Positions 42,411 through 51,603 of a stretch of DNA of 64,000 bases are shown piece after piece. The notes beneath the pieces are model-generated. The model had not been told where the DNA came from. It worked only from the letters and a program-made list of their open reading frames with translations, and did not search any database. The translations under genes and the position numbers were made by a program. The first letter of the stretch is position 1. Each line of letters starts with the position of its first letter. The DNA is from Izhakiella capsodis (GTDB taxonomy: Bacteria > Pseudomonadota > Gammaproteobacteria > Enterobacterales > Enterobacteriaceae): assembly GCF_900115045.1 (NCBI RefSeq), contig NZ_FOVC01000001.1, positions 1-64,000 of the forward strand. Reading direction: 5' to 3'.

Positions 42411-43844
42411 ATGAATACTCACTTGGTCTGGCTGCGTAACGATTTGCGAACCCATGATAATTATGCGTTACACGCCGCATGTCGTGATAGTCAGGCAAAC
42501 GTTATTGCGCTTTTTATTGATACCCCTGGTCAGTGGAAAAAGCATGGCATGGCGCCACGGCAGGCGCTGTTTCTCTGGCACAGCTTACAGGATGTACAGG
42601 ATTCGCTGGCGCAAAAGGGGATTGCGCTTTATCAGGAGAGTGCCGATGATTTTCATGCTGCAGTAAAAAAATTGGTGGCTTTTTGTAAAAAACATAACGT
42701 TGACCGCCTGTTTTACAATTATCAGTATGAGGTCAATGAACGCGATCGCGATGCGCAGGCTGAATGCGAGCTGGGTGACGCTGACGTCGAGGTCCAGGGA
42801 TTCGATGACAGCGTGTTGTTTGCGCCAGGGAGCATACAGACCGGCGGACAAGCAATGTATAAAGTGTTTACCCCCTTCTCTCAGGCAATCATTAAGCGTT
42901 TGCATCAGGAGCTACCCACCTGTGTCAATGCCCCCACCGTTCGTGAAAGTGCGCCGATAACGCGTAAACCTTTACTTAAAAAATTCGATTACCCCTGTGA
43001 GGAGTACGACGAAACGGTGTTTCCTTCAGGCGAGCAGGCCGCCATGGAGCGACTGCGTCAATTTTGCCGTACATCCGTTACTGATTATCCCAAGCAGCGC
43101 GATATTCCGGCGCAGGACGGCACCAGCCGTCTGTCGGTTTATCTGGCTCTGGGGGTTCTCTCTCCGCGTCAGTGCCTGCACCGTGTGCTGGCAGAGCATC
43201 CGCGTGTGCTCGACGGAGGAGCGGCTCTTGTCTGGCTGACTGAAATCATCTGGCGTGAGTTTTATCGCCATCTGCTGGTCGCCTGGCCTGATTTATGTAA
43301 GCACAGGCCATTCGTTAACTGGACGCGTAACATTCGCTGGCAGAAGAATGAACACCATCTGCAAGCATGGCGTGAGGGAAAGACAGGCTATCCCATTGTT
43401 GATGCTGCAATGCGTCAGCTCAAAACCCTCGGCTGGATGCATAATCGTTTGCGTATGATCAGTGCCAGCTTTCTGGTCAAAGATCTCATGCTGGACTGGC
43501 GAACAGGCGAGCGTCATTTCATTGAGCATCTGATCGATGGCGACCTAGCTGCAAATAATGGTGGCTGGCAGTGGGCCGCCTCAACGGGAACTGACGCGGC
43601 ACCCTATTTTCGTATTTTCAACCCGACAACGCAGAGCGAGCGTTTTGATGCCAGCGGCGATTTTATCCGCCGATGGGTTCCTGAACTGAAAGACGTACCC
43701 GATAAAAATATTCACGCGCCTCATGAATGGGCAAAAAAAAATCGTCAAAAACTCGCATATCCGGCACCAATTGTGGAACATAAAGCAGCAAGAAAACAGA
43801 CGCTGGATGCCTTCGAGGCAGCGAAGAATCAACAGGATACCTGA
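42411..43844 (+). CDS. phrB: Deoxyribodipyrimidine photolyase
   Basis: A light-driven repair enzyme for cyclobutane pyrimidine dimers, 477 residues. N-terminal antenna domain (HLVWLRNDLRTHDNYAL) and C-terminal FAD domain (GYPIVDAAMRQLKTLGWMHN, RMISASFLVKDLMLDWR, GGWQWAASTGTDAAPYFRIF). Its last bases overlap the start of ybgI by one base (ATG at 43844). Confidence 0.97.
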   Translation: MNTHLVWLRNDLRTHDNYALHAACRDSQANVIALFIDTPGQWKKHGMAPRQALFLWHSLQDVQDSLAQKGIALYQESADDFHAAVKKLVAFCKKHNVDRLFYNYQYEVNERDRDAQAECELGDADVEVQGFDDSVLFAPGSIQTGGQAMYKVFTPFSQAIIKRLHQELPTCVNAPTVRESAPITRKPLLKKFDYPCEEYDETVFPSGEQAAMERLRQFCRTSVTDYPKQRDIPAQDGTSRLSVYLALGVLSPRQCLHRVLAEHPRVLDGGAALVWLTEIIWREFYRHLLVAWPDLCKHRPFVNWTRNIRWQKNEHHLQAWREGKTGYPIVDAAMRQLKTLGWMHNRLRMISASFLVKDLMLDWRTGERHFIEHLIDGDLAANNGGWQWAASTGTDAAPYFRIFNPTTQSERFDASGDFIRRWVPELKDVPDKNIHAPHEWAKKNRQKLAYPAPIVEHKAARKQTLDAFEAAKNQQDT

Positions 43845-44587
43845 TGCGCAATAGTGAATTAGAGCAGATTGTTAACCGTCAGCTAAACACGGCTGGCTTC
43901 CAGGATTACGCACCGAATGGATTGCAGGTTGAAGGGCGGGCGGAAATAAAGCGCGTTGTGACCGGCGTGACTGCCTGTCAGGCGCTACTGGATGAGGCCG
44001 TACGTCGGCAGGCAGATGCGGTGCTGGTCCATCATGGTTTTTTCTGGAAATCAGAACCCGCAATCATTAGCGGAATGAAGCGCCGGCGTTTAAAGACGCT
44101 ACTTGCCAATGATATTAATCTCTTTAGCTGGCATCTCCCGCTTGATGCACATCCCTCGCTTGGCAACAATGCACAGCTGGCTGATATGCTTGATATTGAG
44201 GTCCGGGGTGAAATTATGCCGCTGGTACTCTGGGGCGAACTGACCACACCGCTTGACGGCACGGCGCTCGCGCAGCGCATAGGCGAGGTGCTGAAGCGTC
44301 AACCGCTGCACTGCGGCGACAACGCACCGAAAATCATTCGTCGTGTTGCCTGGTGTACCGGCGGTGGTCAGAGCTTTATCGACGATGCGGCGGCGTTCGG
44401 CGTTGATGCTTTCATCAGCGGGGAGGTTTCCGAAAAAACCATCCATACTGCACGCGAATGTGGACTGCATTTTTATGCAGCCGGTCACCACGCCACCGAG
44501 CGGGCTGGCATTCGGGCGCTGGGGGAGTGGCTGGCGAGTGAGCACGGGCTGGACGTCACCTTTATCGATATTGATAATCCAGCCTGA
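43844..44587 (+). CDS. ybgI: Nif3/YbgI-family dinuclear metal-binding protein
   Basis: A 247-residue protein of the Nif3-like family, ring-shaped hexamers with a dinuclear metal site; listed in databases as GTP cyclohydrolase I type 2-like or a radiation-resistance protein, without firm proof. Metal-binding motifs: VLVHHGFFWK near the N-terminus, and DAFISGEVSEKTIHTAREC with FYAAGHHATER near the C-terminus. Coupled to phrB by a one-base overlap. Confidence 0.93.
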   Translation: MRNSELEQIVNRQLNTAGFQDYAPNGLQVEGRAEIKRVVTGVTACQALLDEAVRRQADAVLVHHGFFWKSEPAIISGMKRRRLKTLLANDINLFSWHLPLDAHPSLGNNAQLADMLDIEVRGEIMPLVLWGELTTPLDGTALAQRIGEVLKRQPLHCGDNAPKIIRRVAWCTGGGQSFIDDAAAFGVDAFISGEVSEKTIHTARECGLHFYAAGHHATERAGIRALGEWLASEHGLDVTFIDIDNPA

Positions 44588-44715
44588 ACAATGCGCAGCA
44601 GCTTCTCCCCTCTGGGATCACGGCAAGGGCGCTGATAGCCCACCGCCTTCCAGTGCTTATCTGTTAGTCGTATTACGCAATAAGCTTGCGCAGTGAAAAA
44701 AGGACAGAAATTGCA

Positions 44716-45363
44716 TTGAAAACGGTATTAATCACCGCTTTCGAGCCTTTTGATGGTGAAACAGTGAACCCATCATGGGAAGCGGTACGTCAGTTGGATC
44801 AACGTGAGCTGATGGGGGCGACAGTCGTTGCCTGCCTTCTACCCTGCGAATTCGGGCAATCGCTGGTGGTGCTAAAGCAGGCGATTAATCGTTTGCGGCC
44901 AACGTTGGTGATGGCGACTGGTCAGGCAGGGGGACGATCTGAGGTGAGCGTCGAACGCATTGGCATCAATATTGATGACGCACGTATTGCGGATAATCGC
45001 GGAAGACAGCCTGTTGATCAGCCAATTGTGCCAGAGGGACCGGCAGCCTATTTTGCCACGCTGCCCATCAAAGCGATGGTTGCTGCTATTCGCGAAGCAG
45101 GCATCCCTGCGGTTATATCGCAAACTGCCGGCACGTACGTATGTAATCACGTATTGTATAGCTTGCTGCACTACTTACATCACGCCATGCCGGAGGTTCG
45201 CGGCGGCTTTATCCATATTCCTTACCTGCCGGAACAGGTGGTTGCACGCCAGGGGCAGGCCAGCATGTCGTCCGACAACGTTATTCGTGCTTTGGAGGCG
45301 GCATTGATCACTGCGCTCAGCACAGAACATGATATCCGCCAGACGGGCGGAGCAACTCACTAA
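44716..45363 (+). CDS. pcp: Pyrrolidone-carboxylate peptidase
   Basis: A cytoplasmic cysteine peptidase removing N-terminal pyroglutamate. The TTG at 44716 gives MKTVLITAFEPFDGE and 215 residues, the usual length; AGGA lies 12 bases upstream. The catalytic triad is visible in SVERIGIN (Glu), TAGTYVCNHV (Cys) and GGFIHIPY (His). E. coli has no pcp; at this position it has pxpBAC, the 5-oxoprolinase genes. Here pcp fills that place between ybgI and nei. Confidence 0.93.
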   Translation: MKTVLITAFEPFDGETVNPSWEAVRQLDQRELMGATVVACLLPCEFGQSLVVLKQAINRLRPTLVMATGQAGGRSEVSVERIGINIDDARIADNRGRQPVDQPIVPEGPAAYFATLPIKAMVAAIREAGIPAVISQTAGTYVCNHVLYSLLHYLHHAMPEVRGGFIHIPYLPEQVVARQGQASMSSDNVIRALEAALITALSTEHDIRQTGGATH

Positions 45364-45376
45364 TCAGGATGCGATG

Positions 45377-46156
45377 ATGCCAGAGGGACCAGAAATAAGG
45401 CGACTGGCTGACAGGCTGGAGGAAGCTGTTGGTCAGCAGCCGTTGACCGACGTGTGGTTTGCATTCCCGGCGCTGAAAACCTATGAGCCAGCACTGGAAG
45501 GCCAGCAGATAACTGATATTGAAACACGGGGTAAGGCGATGCTTACCCACTTCAGTAACGGCCTGACACTCTATAGCCACAATCAGTTGTACGGTGTCTG
45601 GCGAATTACTGATGTTGATGAGAAGGTGGATACCCGGCGGGTGCTGCGTGTGAAACTGGCAACGGGCGAAAAACAAGCGTTGCTTTACAGCGCCTCAGAC
45701 ATCGAACTTCTTAACGCTGAGGGGCTGATTCAGCATCCTTTTTTACAGCGAGCCGGGCCGGACGTGCTTGATCCCAGACTTGACGAGGAACAGGTTGCCC
45801 AACGGCTGCTGTCGACAGGTTTCCGACGCCGCCGCTTCAGCGCTCTGCTTCTTGACCAGTCCTTCCTTGCCGGATTAGGTAACTATTTACGGGCAGAAGT
45901 TCTCTGGCACGCGGGGTTGCTAGCTACACATCGTGGAATGGACCTGACGCCGCCGCAGTGCCGGGTTTTGTCTCAGGCGCTGATTGCAGTACCACGCTTC
46001 TCTTATCAGACACGTGGCACGATGGAAAAAGGCGCGGCATTTCGTTTCGAGGTTTTTCAACGGCAGGGGGAGAGATGTCGCCGCTGCGGTGAGATAATTC
46101 ATAAAGCCACGCTGGCCTCGCGGCCCTATTTTTGGTGTCCGGGCTGCCAGAAATGA
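45377..46156 (+). CDS. nei: Endonuclease VIII
   Basis: A bifunctional DNA glycosylase/AP lyase for oxidised pyrimidines, 259 residues. After Met removal the catalytic Pro is first (PEGPEIRRLADRLEEA). The helix-two-turn-helix includes LLLDQSFLAGLGNYLRAEVL, and the C-terminal zinc finger is CRRCGE...WCPGCQK. Two ATGs stand side by side (45374, 45377); the second gives the functional N-terminus. It follows pcp by 13 bp. Confidence 0.95.
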   Translation: MPEGPEIRRLADRLEEAVGQQPLTDVWFAFPALKTYEPALEGQQITDIETRGKAMLTHFSNGLTLYSHNQLYGVWRITDVDEKVDTRRVLRVKLATGEKQALLYSASDIELLNAEGLIQHPFLQRAGPDVLDPRLDEEQVAQRLLSTGFRRRRFSALLLDQSFLAGLGNYLRAEVLWHAGLLATHRGMDLTPPQCRVLSQALIAVPRFSYQTRGTMEKGAAFRFEVFQRQGERCRRCGEIIHKATLASRPYFWCPGCQK

Positions 46157-46207
46157 AAACGAGTGCCATCGCACCCGTTTCTATCAAAATCTGAAATCCG
46201 TTAAGTT

Positions 46208-47482
46208 CTACGCAGGTTTAAAAGTGCGCTTCTTATAGCCGGTATACAACTGCCGTGGGCGCGCGATCTTCATTTCCTCGTCATGCATCTCCTTCCAGTG
46301 GGCGATCCAGCCGACGGTGCGCGCCATGGCAAAAATGGCGGTAAACATAGAAATCGGAATGCCCATCGCTTTCAGGATCAGCCCTGAGTAGAAATCCACG
46401 TTTGGATAGAGCTTACGTTCGATGAAGTAGGGATCGTTGAGAGCGATATGTTCCAGTTCCATAGCGATTTCAAGCAGGTCATCTTTCATACCCAGTTCCT
46501 GCAGCACTTCATGGCAGGTTTCACGCATGACGGTAGCGCGGGGGTCGTAGTTTTTATAAACGCGGTGACCAAAGCCCATCAGGCGGAAAGAGTCATTTTT
46601 ATCTTTGGCCCGCCGCAGGAATTCCGGAATATGATCAACGGTTTCAATCTCTTCCAGCATGCGCAGACAGGCCTCATTGGCGCCACCGTGCGCCGGTCCC
46701 CATAGTGAGGCAATACCCGCAGCGATGCAGGCGAAGGGGTTAGCACCGGAAGAGCCTGCGGTGCGAACGGTAGATGTTGAGGCGTTCTGCTCGTGATCGG
46801 CATGCAGGATCAGGATGCGATCCATTGCTTTTTCCAGTACCGGATTGATTTTATACTCTTCACAGGGTGTTGAAAACATCATGTGAAGGAAGTTGCCAGC
46901 GTAAGAGAGGTCATTACGGGGATAAACGAAAGGTTGACCAATCGAGTACTTGTAGCACATTGCGGTTACTGTCGGCATTTTGGATAGTAGCCGGAACGCT
47001 GCGATTTCACGGTGGCGTTCAATGTTCACATCCATAGCGTCATGGTAGAACGCCGCCAGTGCGCCGGTAACACCACACATTACCGCCATCGGGTGCGAGT
47101 CTCGGCGGAAACCCCGGAACAGATGGGTTATCTGTTCATGGATCATTGTGTGACGGGTAACGATGGTTTTGAATTCCTCAAGCTGTTTTTTGCTGGGTGC
47201 TTCGCCATTAAGCAAAATGTAGCAAACTTCAAGATAATTTGAGCGTGTTGCTAGCTCATCAATAGGAAAACCACGGTGCAAAAGGATACCTTCATCGCCA
47301 TCAATAAAAGTAATTTTTGACTCGCAGGATGCGGTAGAAGTAAATCCCGGATCGAAAGTAAACAGATCGTTGGAACCCAGAGTACGTACGTCTACTACTT
47401 CCTGGCCGAGGGTGCCTTTAAGCACTTTCAGCTCAATAGGCGTTCCACCTTCAAGGGTAAGCGTTGCTTTTTTATCAGCCAT
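46208..47482 (-). CDS. gltA: Citrate synthase (type II)
   Basis: The TCA entry enzyme joining oxaloacetate and acetyl-CoA, 424 residues. The catalytic His lie in LWGPAHGGANEA and MGFGHRVYKNYDPRA, and the active-site Asp is near NVDFYSGLIL. The N-terminal domain and length are those of the NADH-sensitive hexameric type II enzyme of Gram-negatives. It diverges from sdhCDAB. Confidence 0.97.
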   Translation of the reverse strand: MADKKATLTLEGGTPIELKVLKGTLGQEVVDVRTLGSNDLFTFDPGFTSTASCESKITFIDGDEGILLHRGFPIDELATRSNYLEVCYILLNGEAPSKKQLEEFKTIVTRHTMIHEQITHLFRGFRRDSHPMAVMCGVTGALAAFYHDAMDVNIERHREIAAFRLLSKMPTVTAMCYKYSIGQPFVYPRNDLSYAGNFLHMMFSTPCEEYKINPVLEKAMDRILILHADHEQNASTSTVRTAGSSGANPFACIAAGIASLWGPAHGGANEACLRMLEEIETVDHIPEFLRRAKDKNDSFRLMGFGHRVYKNYDPRATVMRETCHEVLQELGMKDDLLEIAMELEHIALNDPYFIERKLYPNVDFYSGLILKAMGIPISMFTAIFAMARTVGWIAHWKEMHDEEMKIARPRQLYTGYKKRTFKPA

Positions 47483-48137
47483 TTTAGTCTCCTTAGCGCC
47501 TTATGGTTGGAATCTTCCTCCTCTGAAATGCACCATGCCCGGTATTGCTCTCGCCAATGGCAGCCTGGTGACTCTGAGGCGTGTGCCTTAGGGTACAAAG
47601 CTAAACGCGCATGTCAGTAGGAGAGCGCGTTAATTTTGCGTTTCAAGGATGTTAAAGATTCGATGTGATCATGACCTACTCATACAGATTTAATCAAAAT
47701 CTGATAGTTAGAAGTTTTTTACTTTACTGATGAGCGTTACAGATTAACAAATTGCTCAATGTTACATAACGTATGCTTAGGGGAAAGTGTATCCCCATAA
47801 CTTTTGTGCACCAAAGGTTCTTTATCCGCTTGTTTGTAACAAAAATGTTTAACTTTTGTCAAATCAGATAATTAAAATTGCATTAAATAATGAAATCGTG
47901 AATAAGATCACTGTTTCACCTAAATGTGACCAAAGAGTTTGTAGGGTAATTGTAATAAGAATGTGAACGCCCTATACTTCGGTCAGGTCTCCGGAATACC
48001 CTGACACCAGGAGCCACCCAGCGTTTTACCACGTCAATGACACTGGATGTTGCTGTTTTGGTGACATAGCTCGAATCAGACAATGGTACTGTCTGGCTAG
48101 CCTTCAGGACCGGAGGAAGCAAAATAAAAAAAGCTGT
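47483..48137. promoter_or_regulatory. Divergent control region gltA-sdhC
   Basis: 655 bp without genes, A+T-rich in 47640-47960. In E. coli this region carries the gltA and sdhC promoters with ArcA, CRP and Fnr control and a long sdhC leader. I could not assign individual sites with confidence. GGAGGAAGC at 48111-48119 precedes sdhC. Confidence 0.6.
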
Positions 48138-48527
48138 GTGGGCAAAACTGTGAAAAAACAAAGACCTGTCAATTTGGATCTCACTACGATCCGTTTTCCT
48201 GTTACCGCAATTGCATCCATTCTCCACCGCATGTCAGGCGTCATCACCTTCATTGCCGTTGGCATTCTGCTCTGGTTACTGGGTCTTTCGCTCTCATCGC
48301 CTGAAGGATTCATGCAGGCTGCGGCAATCATGGAAAGCTTTATCGTCAAATTCATCATTTGGGGCATCCTTACTGCGCTGGCTTATCACATCGCGGGCGG
48401 GATCCGTCACGTGCTGATGGACTTCGGTATTCTGGGAGAAACACTGGAAGCCGGAACGCGCTCCGCGCAAATCTCTTTCATTATCACTGTCGTGCTGTCT
48501 ATTCTCGCTGGAGTCCTCGTATGGTAA
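48138..48527 (+). CDS. sdhC: Succinate dehydrogenase cytochrome b556 subunit
   Basis: A membrane anchor of complex II, 129 residues as in E. coli, with three TM helices. Conserved: KKQRPVNLDLTTIRFPVTAI, the quinone-site Ser and Arg in ASILHRMSGV, and the heme His in ALAYHIAGGIRH. The start is a GTG at 48138 (MGKTVKK); a second GTG at 48150 is possible. It overlaps sdhD by 7 bp. Confidence 0.94.
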   Translation: MGKTVKKQRPVNLDLTTIRFPVTAIASILHRMSGVITFIAVGILLWLLGLSLSSPEGFMQAAAIMESFIVKFIIWGILTALAYHIAGGIRHVLMDFGILGETLEAGTRSAQISFIITVVLSILAGVLVW

Positions 48528-48868
48528 GCAATGCTTCTGCGCTGGGGCGTAACGGTATTCATGACTGGTTGCTGCTACGCGGTGCGGCCATGATAATCGC
48601 GTTTTATGTGCTCTATATTCTTGCTTTTGTCATTATATCCGCACCGCTGAATTATGACGTTTGGCACGGATTCTTTGCGTCTAACTTCACTAAAGTATTT
48701 ACCCTTCTGACACTATTTTCCATCCTGGTGCATGGCTGGATTGGTATGTGGCAAGTGCTCACCGACTACGTCAAGTCGGTCTGCGTCCGGTTGCTGCTGC
48801 AACTGGTTGTTGTCATTGTCCTGTTTGTTTATGCGATTTATGGAACCGTCGTAGTGTGGGGTGTGTAA
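48521..48868 (+). CDS. sdhD: Succinate dehydrogenase hydrophobic membrane anchor SdhD
   Basis: The second complex II anchor, 115 residues with three TM helices: MVSNASALGRNGIHDWLLLR at the N-terminus, FTLLTLFSILVHGWIGMWQV with the heme ligand His, LTDYVK, and the end GTVVVWGV. Start ATG 48521 lies inside the end of sdhC; the stop overlaps the sdhA ATG (TAATG). Confidence 0.94.
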   Translation: MVSNASALGRNGIHDWLLLRGAAMIIAFYVLYILAFVIISAPLNYDVWHGFFASNFTKVFTLLTLFSILVHGWIGMWQVLTDYVKSVCVRLLLQLVVVIVLFVYAIYGTVVVWGV

Positions 48869-50634
48869 TGAAATTATCTGTCAGAGAGTTTGATGCCGTA
48901 GTGATTGGTGCTGGCGGGGCTGGGATGCGTGCTGCACTGCAAATCTCTCAGTCCGGTCAGAGCTGTGCCTTATTATCAAAAGTTTTTCCAACGCGTTCCC
49001 ATACGGTTTCCGCTCAGGGCGGTATTACTGTGGCCCTCGGTAATACCCACGAAGATAACTGGGAATGGCACATGTATGACACCGTCAAAGGTTCCGACTA
49101 CATCGGCGACCAGGACGCAATTGAATATATGTGCAAAACCGGTCCGGAAGCTATTCTGGAGCTGGAACATATGGGGCTGCCTTTTTCCCGTCTTGATGAC
49201 GGCCGAATTTACCAGCGTCCGTTCGGCGGTCAGTCAAAAAATTTCGGTGGTGAGCAGGCTGCGCGTACTGCGGCTGCTGCCGATCGTACTGGGCATGCGT
49301 TGTTGCATACTCTCTACCAGCAAAACCTTAAAAATAAAACGACGATCTTCTCCGAATGGTATGCCCTTGATCTCGTCAAAAATGCCGACGGTGCCGTGGT
49401 AGGTTGTACCGCACTCTGCATTGAATCTGGTGAAGTGGTCTACTTTAAAGCCAAAGCGACGGTGCTGGCTACCGGTGGTGCCGGGCGCATTTTTCAGTCA
49501 ACGACCAATGCCCATATCAACACTGGCGATGGTGTTGGCATGGCGTTGCGTGCCGGCGTGCCGGTACAGGACATGGAAATGTGGCAGTTCCATCCTACCG
49601 GTATCGCCGGTGCGGGCGTGCTGGTCACTGAAGGCTGCCGCGGCGAAGGGGGCTACCTGCTCAATAAGCACGGCGAACGCTTTATGGAACGTTACGCGCC
49701 TAACGCCAAAGATCTGGCCGGTCGCGACGTGGTCGCCCGCTCAATGATGATTGAGATCCGCGAAGGTCGCGGTTGCGAAGGCCCGTGGGGACCGCACATT
49801 AAGCTCAAGCTGGATCATCTCGGAAAAGAGGTACTGGAGGCGCGTCTGCCTGGTATTCTTGAGCTGTCGCGTACGTTTGCCCACGTTGACCCGGTCAAAG
49901 AGCCGATCCCGGTGATCCCAACTTGCCACTATATGATGGGGGGTATTCCGACCAAAGTCTCGGGTCAGGCGTTGGGTGTTAACGAACAGGGTGAGGATGT
50001 TGTGATACCTGGGTTGTTTGCTGTAGGTGAAATTGCCTGCGTATCGGTTCACGGTGCTAACCGTCTCGGCGGTAATTCTCTGCTCGATCTGGTGGTGTTT
50101 GGCCGTGCTGCCGGCCTGCATCTGCAGGAATCTATTGCCCAGCAGGGCGAACTGAAGGATGCCACCGGGGAAGAGATTGACGCCGCACTGGCACGTTATA
50201 ATCGTTGGGATAACAACCGATCCGGTGAAGATCCCGCCGAACTGCGCAAAGCGCTTCAGATCTGCATGCAGCACAACTTTTCGGTCTTCCGTGAAGGTGA
50301 TGCGATGGCGAAAGGGTTGCAGGAGCTGAAAGAACTGCGCGAGCGGCTGAAAAATGCCCGTCTTGACGATCGCTCCAGTGATTTCAACACGCAGCGGGTT
50401 GAATGCCTTGAGCTGGATAACCTGATGGAAACCGCCTATGCCACTGCGGTCGCAGCGAATTACCGCACCGAAAGTCGCGGCGCACATAGCCGTTTTGACT
50501 ACCCGGAACGTGACGACGCCAACTGGCTGTGCCATAGCCTGTATATGCCGCAATCGGAGAGCATGACGCGCCGCAAGGTGAATATGCAACCGAAACTGCG
50601 CGAGGCATTCCCGCCAAAAGCGCGAACCTATTAA
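48868..50634 (+). CDS. sdhA: Succinate dehydrogenase flavoprotein subunit
   Basis: The catalytic subunit, oxidising succinate to fumarate, 588 residues as in E. coli. FAD dinucleotide fold VIGAGGAGMRAAL, covalent FAD His in RSHTVSAQGG, active-site motifs HPTGIAGAG and GRDVVARS, and HGANRLGGNSLLDLVVFGR. I use the ATG at 48868, which overlaps the sdhD stop; the frame is open further upstream only within sdhD. Confidence 0.97.
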   Translation: MKLSVREFDAVVIGAGGAGMRAALQISQSGQSCALLSKVFPTRSHTVSAQGGITVALGNTHEDNWEWHMYDTVKGSDYIGDQDAIEYMCKTGPEAILELEHMGLPFSRLDDGRIYQRPFGGQSKNFGGEQAARTAAAADRTGHALLHTLYQQNLKNKTTIFSEWYALDLVKNADGAVVGCTALCIESGEVVYFKAKATVLATGGAGRIFQSTTNAHINTGDGVGMALRAGVPVQDMEMWQFHPTGIAGAGVLVTEGCRGEGGYLLNKHGERFMERYAPNAKDLAGRDVVARSMMIEIREGRGCEGPWGPHIKLKLDHLGKEVLEARLPGILELSRTFAHVDPVKEPIPVIPTCHYMMGGIPTKVSGQALGVNEQGEDVVIPGLFAVGEIACVSVHGANRLGGNSLLDLVVFGRAAGLHLQESIAQQGELKDATGEEIDAALARYNRWDNNRSGEDPAELRKALQICMQHNFSVFREGDAMAKGLQELKELRERLKNARLDDRSSDFNTQRVECLELDNLMETAYATAVAANYRTESRGAHSRFDYPERDDANWLCHSLYMPQSESMTRRKVNMQPKLREAFPPKARTY

Positions 50635-50650
50635 TTGCGGAGAGAAAACG

Positions 50651-51367
50651 ATGAGACTCGAATTTTCTATTTATCGTTATAACCCTGAGGTTGATGACGC
50701 ACCGCGTATGCAGGACTATTCGCTGGAGGCGGAAGACGGGCGCGATATGATGTTGCTGGACGCCCTGATGCAGTTGAAAGATAACGATCCAACTCTGGCT
50801 TTTCGCCGTTCATGTCGTGAAGGGGTTTGCGGCTCGGACGGCCTGAATATGAACGGTAAAAATGGTCTGGCCTGTATTACGCCGGTTTCTGCGCTGGGCA
50901 ACGGCAAGAAGAAAATCGTCATTCGACCGCTACCTGGCCTGCCGGTTATTCGTGACCTGGTTGTTGATATGAGCCAGTTTTATGCCCAGTATGAAAAGAT
51001 CAAACCGTTTTTACTGAACAACGGAGAGAACCCGCCTGCACGAGAACATCTGCAATCGCCGGGCCAGCGTGCAAAACTGGATGGTTTGTATGAATGCATT
51101 CTCTGCGCCTGTTGCTCTACTTCCTGTCCATCATTCTGGTGGAATCCGGATAAGTTTATCGGACCTGCCGGGTTGTTGGCAGCCTATCGATTTTTAACTG
51201 ACAGCCGTGATACTGAAACCAATGAGCGTCTTGATAACCTCAACGATGCTTTTAGCGTTTTCCGGTGCCATAGCATCATGAACTGCGTCAACGTCTGTCC
51301 AAAAGGGCTGAACCCGACCCGTGCCATTGGTCATATCAAATCGATGTTGCTGCAGCGCGGCGCTTAA
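50651..51367 (+). CDS. sdhB: Succinate dehydrogenase iron-sulfur subunit
   Basis: 238 residues carrying three Fe-S clusters: [2Fe-2S] ligands in SCREGVCGSDGLNMNGKNG followed by LAC, and [4Fe-4S] and [3Fe-4S] ligands in CILCACCSTSCPS and CHSIMNCVNVCPKGLNP. It passes electrons from SdhA to ubiquinone. Last gene of sdhCDAB; two hairpins separate it from sucA. Confidence 0.97.
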   Translation: MRLEFSIYRYNPEVDDAPRMQDYSLEAEDGRDMMLLDALMQLKDNDPTLAFRRSCREGVCGSDGLNMNGKNGLACITPVSALGNGKKKIVIRPLPGLPVIRDLVVDMSQFYAQYEKIKPFLLNNGENPPAREHLQSPGQRAKLDGLYECILCACCSTSCPSFWWNPDKFIGPAGLLAAYRFLTDSRDTETNERLDNLNDAFSVFRCHSIMNCVNVCPKGLNPTRAIGHIKSMLLQRGA

Positions 51368-51378
51368 CTGAAGTGATT

Positions 51379-51402
51379 CAGACGGGTGAGTCCGCCCGTC
51401 TG
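51379..51402 (+). repeat. Hairpin 1 after sdhB
   Basis: CAGACGGG / CCCGTCTG, eight paired bases with an eight-base loop, 11 bp past the sdhB stop. There is no T run, so it is probably an mRNA-stabilising or attenuating hairpin. Confidence 0.65.
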
Positions 51403-51410
51403 CTGCTGGA

Positions 51411-51462
51411 AACCCCGGTAAGGCCTGTCGGCAAAGGCGGTCAGACTAGCCTTACCAGGGTT
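51411..51462 (+). repeat. Hairpin 2 between sdhB and sucA
   Basis: AACCCCGGTAAGGC (51411-51424) pairs with GCCTTACCAGGGTT (51449-51462), 13 of 14 positions, with a 24-base loop. It may stabilise the upstream sdh mRNA or tune sdh-suc read-through. Confidence 0.65.
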
Positions 51463-51603
51463 CCCATACGGGACGAATGCATCTGTAGTTCGACTCGTAT
51501 CGTTGAACTTTCTACTACGGCAAGCCGTTAATGCGGCGAGTGATCCTCTGGGATCCCATTTATCACCACGGAAAGAAAGCAGAAAATGCTTAAGGGCATC
51601 AAC

